Assembly (NCBI GenBank): GCA_947069175.1
Contig: CAMTDV010000012.1
Location: forward strand, 35,000,341 to 35,064,340
Direction: 5' to 3'
DNA from: Scalesia atractyloides
Lineage: Eukaryota; Streptophyta; Magnoliopsida; Asterales; Asteraceae
DNA: 64,000 nucleotides
A model generated the notes under the pieces. That model made no database searches, was not told the origin of the DNA, and saw only the letters and a list, made by a program, of their open reading frames with translations. The first letter of the stretch is position 1. The number at the start of each line of letters is the position of its first letter. A program made the position numbers and the translations under genes. Below, one piece after another: positions 59,611 to 64,000 of the stretch.

Positions 59611-60200
59611 ATGTCATTAAACTGGAACGGGTCATCGGTGCCTGAAGTCAATACGTTAACAGTTATTAGGTTAAAATAGTTGTTGTTTTAATTATTTACT
59701 AACGGTGATATCGTTGTTAGGGGGAGAGCGGTGTTCCCAATTCTAACGACCAAGAGGAGGTTATGTCTAGTGTACAAGACATTATTCGTGATGGTGGAGG
59801 ATATGGTTGTGAGGTACCACCATACGCAGGCACTCTGTATCTCACGGAGATCGTTTGAAAAACGGCTGAGGTTTACATTGAATATAATACATATTTACCC
59901 GATGGAGATCAGCCTTATATATTTTGGAAAAATGTATTGGAGGGACGGTTTCCAGCGTGCAAATTTGTAGTTCAATCGACTACACGTCACATAGTGTCTT
60001 GTGCTGAATCGAAGACTGTAACCGAAGGAAAAGTCGACGAGTAAATGCAGGTAAATGAGAAACACTGTCATTTTTTAAATATATATGGTTTTTGTTTGCG
60101 TAACAGAGTGTGTTGTGGTTTAACATAGTGATATGTTGTTGAACTTATTTCAGGTGTTTCTACAGCACCTAACGAGTCTCAGTCATCGTCTGATGATTAG
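59611..60200 (+). pseudogene. Small intron-containing gene-like ORF of unknown family, broken
   Basis: Exon 1 59611-59646 (MSLNWNGSSVPE); intron with GT at 59647 and AG at 59719-59720; exon 2 from 59721 continues in phase with GESGVPNSNDQEEVMSSVQD and GYGCEVPPYAGTLYL. It meets a TGA at 59855, resumes in frame with VYIEYNTYLPDGDQPYIFW and FPACKFVVQSTTRHIVS, and stops at 60042. A second GT...AG pair (60051, 60151-60153) leads to VSTAPNESQSSSDD and a stop at 60200. Two in-phase introns and balanced amino-acid use suggest a once-real coding sequence. I do not recognise the family. A decayed DNA-transposon gene or a captured host exon fits; no TATA closer than the duplicated module. Confidence 0.4.
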
Positions 60201-60640
60201 TCCTGGTCAACCACGGTCAAGAAAGCAAGAACAATGGCTCGATCTTTTTTATGTTTAATACGATTTATTTGTATAAATAATACAAAGATTTTTTTAATAC
60301 AATAAAAAACTTTTGGTATAACTAATAGGATTTTATTTACTTAATTTGAATTTTGATATAAGCCGACATTCTTCAGTACACCCAAGGCACATCAATTAAA
60401 CCATACAAAGCTTTGTATCTAAAAACAACAAACTCCGGGTATTGACAAACATAGGGTAATTATACTCTCCGGGCTCTCACGTCCAACCGTCGGCACCGGC
60501 AGATGACGAAATGTCAATACTGCCCGTGGCGACGGTCATGTGACAACTGGCAAATAACTGGAAATTCCGTACAATGTAATCACTAATTTCATATTATAAT
60601 CTCATGCATTATTATCGTAATTTAAATTCAAAACTAAGTC
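60201..60640. other. Non-coding, no feature recognised
   Basis: AT-rich tail after the small ORF, then a GC-richer stretch (60430-60530) without coding potential. No inverted partner of the TAGACG cluster is present. Confidence 0.35.
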
Positions 60641-62811
60641 GTACGTTATTAGGGCAAGTAAACCTGATCATAACATATACTGGTTTCGTTACGATGAGAA
60701 ACAGACCAAAACAATGCCCTAAAAGTGTTGGTAGAAAGTGCGGAATGCGCTAAATGCGGTGACACTAACCGTGTTAGAAAACCAGCTGAAACGAATCCGA
60801 ACAAGAAAGGACAGCATGTTAATGCCATACCTGAGTCCATATACAAATGAAAATACACATTTGAGAACAACTATTAAAATAATACATAACTTTCCGGTAT
60901 AACGCCTAAATTGCAAAATTTTCCGTTTCGTCCAAAAAGGCGACAAATGGCGGTTTGTCCGCAAGACTAATTCAGAGGATTCTGGATGCCAAGATAAGAA
61001 TAAAACAATGCTAAACATCCTAAAATAATGTGAGAATAGCAAAAATGCGCAAAACACATCGTTTCCGGTCATTCGACAAACAGTGCACAATTCGACCGGA
61101 AAGCGGCAGATCGTCGAAACGACGAATATTTTAGTGGCCGATAGCCTCATCCGAGCATCTAGTGAACTAGTTAAGCATTATTTAGAACTCGGAATCCATT
61201 CAGCTAACATAAGGTCACGGAAACACAACTTTCGGAAAAGTTCGACGGCGGATCATAAAAGTGTCGATATCGATCGAACGGTCGAACAGAAGACATATCG
61301 GCAACCCTAATTCATCATGTATTCATCTAGCGAACTAGTCGTGAATATTTTTGGACCATAAATGCACTAATTTGACACCATATTAGTTGTGGTAGTCGAA
61401 ATCAAACGCTTCCGGTAATAAATATATAGTTCCGTTTATTAGCGAATACTTCGACGATGAACGATCTAGCAACACATCCGTCATTCAAAACTTATTTTGG
61501 AGGATCATACGGATTAAATGCCATGTAATTACACCCTAAACACAAGTTATATGCTTAAGATGCTAGAAGATTAACCCTAATCACTATACTTAACTTAACT
61601 ACCAAAATATCTCATAATATAACATGTGGTAAAAATGAAACTTACACTTTACCCCACCTCCAAATTGACGGTCACAAGGTGGGTCCCACCCCTTGATTTT
61701 GTTTGAAAAATTGAGATTCTAAGTATGGTATTAGAAGACTTGATGCACATGATAAATGATGGAAAGATATGTGAAATCATAAACTAAATCTCATCATTTT
61801 CTTCTTCATAAGTTGCAACCTTTTCCCTTGTTCTTTCTTCCCCACCCCACGGCTACCATACCTCCACCATATCACCACCATTAAGCCACCTTAGAACACC
61901 ACTTTAAACACACTTTAAAGCTTGATCAAGACCTCTAAAGGAGCTTGCATGGAAGGAGTTCATTAGGGACTTCTAAGGAGCTTATTTTCTTCCATAATCT
62001 TCAAGAATCTTCACCCATTGTGAGCTAATCTCCTCCATAATCTAACTTATTTTCATGCTTAGATTATTAGTGTACAAGTTGATCATCTTGAAAATCAAGA
62101 AAAGATACATCAAAAACCCTAAAATACAACATAATATTAACAATAAATATTGATTATTTTGTGTTGATTACATGCTTATATGATTGCTAGAATGTATATT
62201 GAAGTTGTTTATGTTGATATTATGAGATAAAAGTAAGATGATCTTGTATGATTTAGTATAAGAATAAGGATTTAAACATGATAAGGTTTAAATCTAACCC
62301 AGATCATCACTTACATCATCCATGTAAAATACTACAACTTAAATATAATTTTTGTAGAAAAGAATGATTTTATAAGAAATAAACATATGTATTTAAGTTG
62401 TAATCACATCAAAAATGTGTAGTAATCAAAGAGTTACATACATGAACTTATTTACATAACCTACTAAAGTATTGTTTTGAAAAGAATAATAAACACTAAA
62501 AACCTTCTTGATTTACCAGTGTTTTTAACAACAAAAGTCATGGATGATGATATGTAAATTATGCTAAATAAATATTAGATGATTTGTTGATGATGATTAT
62601 GAGTTTAAACAGGTTTTAAATACGTTTTTAAAACGTGGAAAACGCCATAGTTTAGGGGAAACTATGGCGAAATTTTCTAAAAATCTAATCGCGATTAAAG
62701 CATGATTAGTGGGTGATTAGTGGGACTAAACGTAATTAGTAACTTAAAACGTCATTAAGTGAACTTTAATGACAAGAGTTATCCATAAATGACTAAGTGT
62801 TTAAATAAAGT

Positions 62812-62870
62812 CACATATATATATATATAAGAAAAATAAATACATTTACAAATATATATATATATATATA
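62812..62870. repeat. AT microsatellites
   Basis: Two runs of alternating TA (62814-62829 and 62852-62870). Confidence 0.8.
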
Positions 62871-63424
62871 TGTTCTTGTAAGAAAAATAATACAAAGTGT
62901 TGTATGTATAATTGTGCTAATAAATAATATGTATACAGTGTTTATTGTATATGTATGTATTAGAAAATTAGGGAATTCACAATAAAAATACCCCACCATA
63001 TACAAAATACAAACATTTGAAATAACACATCAAGTATTGGTAACATGACAAATATATTTCGTTAAGCGTCGAAACAACAAATCGGAAAATTAAAACAAAT
63101 GCGAACAATAGGCGGATATTCAAGATTACACTTTCACGTCGACGACAACGAACGATTCCCGACAAAAACAAACATGTAATAAACAACGCCGACAGCGAGT
63201 CTAAATATATATTTAGACGATCAACATGTTTATATATTATTGAAGTGAAAAATGCGAAAAATTAAGTATATAAAAAGTTAATAAAATTATAAGTAAACAC
63301 TTATAAAAATTGGGCTTACATATATATACATTTAGGCTAGGCCCAAAATTGTGAAAATAATGTGTTAAGGCCCAAATTCCATAATGTTATGGAGGTGGCC
63401 CAAAAATTAATAAAGGCCCAAAAC

Positions 63425-63740
63425 TATACAAAAATACATGGGCTAGACCCAAGAATACAAAAAGACATGGGCTAAGCCCAAGAATATAAAAATACATGGG
63501 CTAGGCCCAAGGATATAAAAATATATGGGCTAGGCCCAAGGATGTAAAAAGACATGGGCTAGGCCCAAAGACAAAAAGACATGGGCTATGCCCAAAGACA
63601 AAAAGACATGGACTAGGCCCAAGGACAAAAAGACATGGGCTAGGCCCAAGGAACAAAAGACATGGGCTAGGCCCAAAGACAAAAAAGACATGGGCTAGGC
63701 CCGGTGACAAGAAAACATGGGCTAGGCCCAATGACATGTG
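63425..63740 (+). repeat. GGGCTAGGCCCA minisatellite, about 11-12 units
   Basis: Units of 25-32 bp with the core ACATGGGCTAGGCCCAAGGA. TGGGC and GCCCA form an inverted repeat around TAG in nearly every unit, with variants such as GGGCTAAGCCC and GGACTAGGCCC. Preceding DNA (63350-63420) has scattered GGCCCA words, perhaps the seed of the array. Confidence 0.85.
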
Positions 63741-64000
63741 AAGGGCAAGGCCCACTTCACACATTGTTTGAAAACAATAATATATATATTTTTAAGAAAT
63801 ATACATAACAATATTCATCGAACAAACAAACTACCAACACTATAATAACATTCTAAGTTGTTCAATCATAACAAGTAAATAAATAACAAGGATTCAAGAT
63901 GAACAACGTGTACAAGTCCATTGAGACCTAGGTGTCTAATGAAACTAATACGCATGTAGGTTACCTACGTTGCAGACACCAAGAGTTAGACTGTACGACT

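Larger units (their letters stand above)
60641..64000 (+). repeat. Unclassified repeat, possibly a long LTR, running off the right edge
   Basis: No ORF of believable composition. 60900-61500 is CG-balanced with many AACGACG/TCGACG words. 61680 has GGTGGGTCCCACC. 61790-62110 is a CT-rich stretch (CTTCTTCATAAGTTGCAACC, CCACCATATCACCACC) resembling the transcribed leader of plant gypsy LTRs. After that come AT-rich DNA, TA microsatellites and a minisatellite. No PBS or LTR terminus is inside the window, so the LTR reading is an inference. Confidence 0.35.

Noticed and set aside
60719..61150. Minus-strand ORF of 143 codons, hydrophobic and Phe/Leu/Arg-rich
   Set aside because: No recognisable domain, odd composition, lies in repeat-like DNA; likely chance.
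63501..63764. Minus-strand ORF with repeated GPSPCLFV
   Set aside because: Translation of the GGGCTAGGCCCA minisatellite; no start context or conservation.

Overview
This window looks like transposable-element-packed intergenic DNA from a plant nuclear genome, almost certainly a eudicot. Asteraceae is my guess, from the style of the retrotransposons and of the proline-rich extra ORF they carry; I could not search a database. No intact protein-coding gene was found. Nearly everything is a Ty3/gypsy or Ty1/copia LTR retrotransposon, a PIF/Harbinger DNA transposon, a SINE, a LINE tail or tandem repeats. All recognisable TE genes are broken by stops and frameshifts.

The nesting can be read base by base. 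From left: a broken ALP1-type Harbinger transposase (1-1080, minus); a SINE with 16-bp target duplications (1694-1832); an L1-type LINE 3' end (2471-2916); a second Harbinger element with Myb/SANT ORF1 and HARBI1-like ORF2 (3581-6316, minus). Element B, a Ty3/gypsy chromovirus on the minus strand with ~3.45-kb LTRs, occupies 6322-29783 and is bounded by TSD TGCAA. Its 3' LTR (6322-7241 + 17011-19539) is split by element A, a plus-strand gypsy element (7242-17010) with 2.1-kb LTRs. To the right lie a 389-bp tandem duplication that includes the end of B's LTR, and a Ty1/copia gag/protease relic (30060-31110).

Element C, a minus-strand gypsy element holding only gag remnants, spans 31111-59052. 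Its 3' LTR (31111-39754) contains element E (32642-38655), a minus-strand copia-like element with no coding capacity and a striking internal array of TTCTAAC...GTTAGAA palindromes. The gag of C is split by element D (40932-55016, TSD AAAAC), a plus-strand sister of B. B and D share an extra proline-rich ORF between the primer-binding site and gag, a minisatellite spacer, and LTRs built from ~158-bp degenerate repeats. So the order of insertion is C before D and E, and B before A.

The right end (59053-64000) is less clear. It has a cluster of TAGACG/CGTCTA palindromes, a duplicated TATA module and a small spliced-looking ORF (perhaps a degenerate DNA transposon or captured gene). After that comes ~3.4 kb of LTR-like or unclassified repeat with a GGGCTAGGCCCA minisatellite. 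The most interesting items are the hairpin array of E, the GC-rich palindromes shared by two different LTR families upstream of TATA, the extra ORF of B/D, and the palindrome plus TATA-duplication locus at 59.1-59.6 kb.
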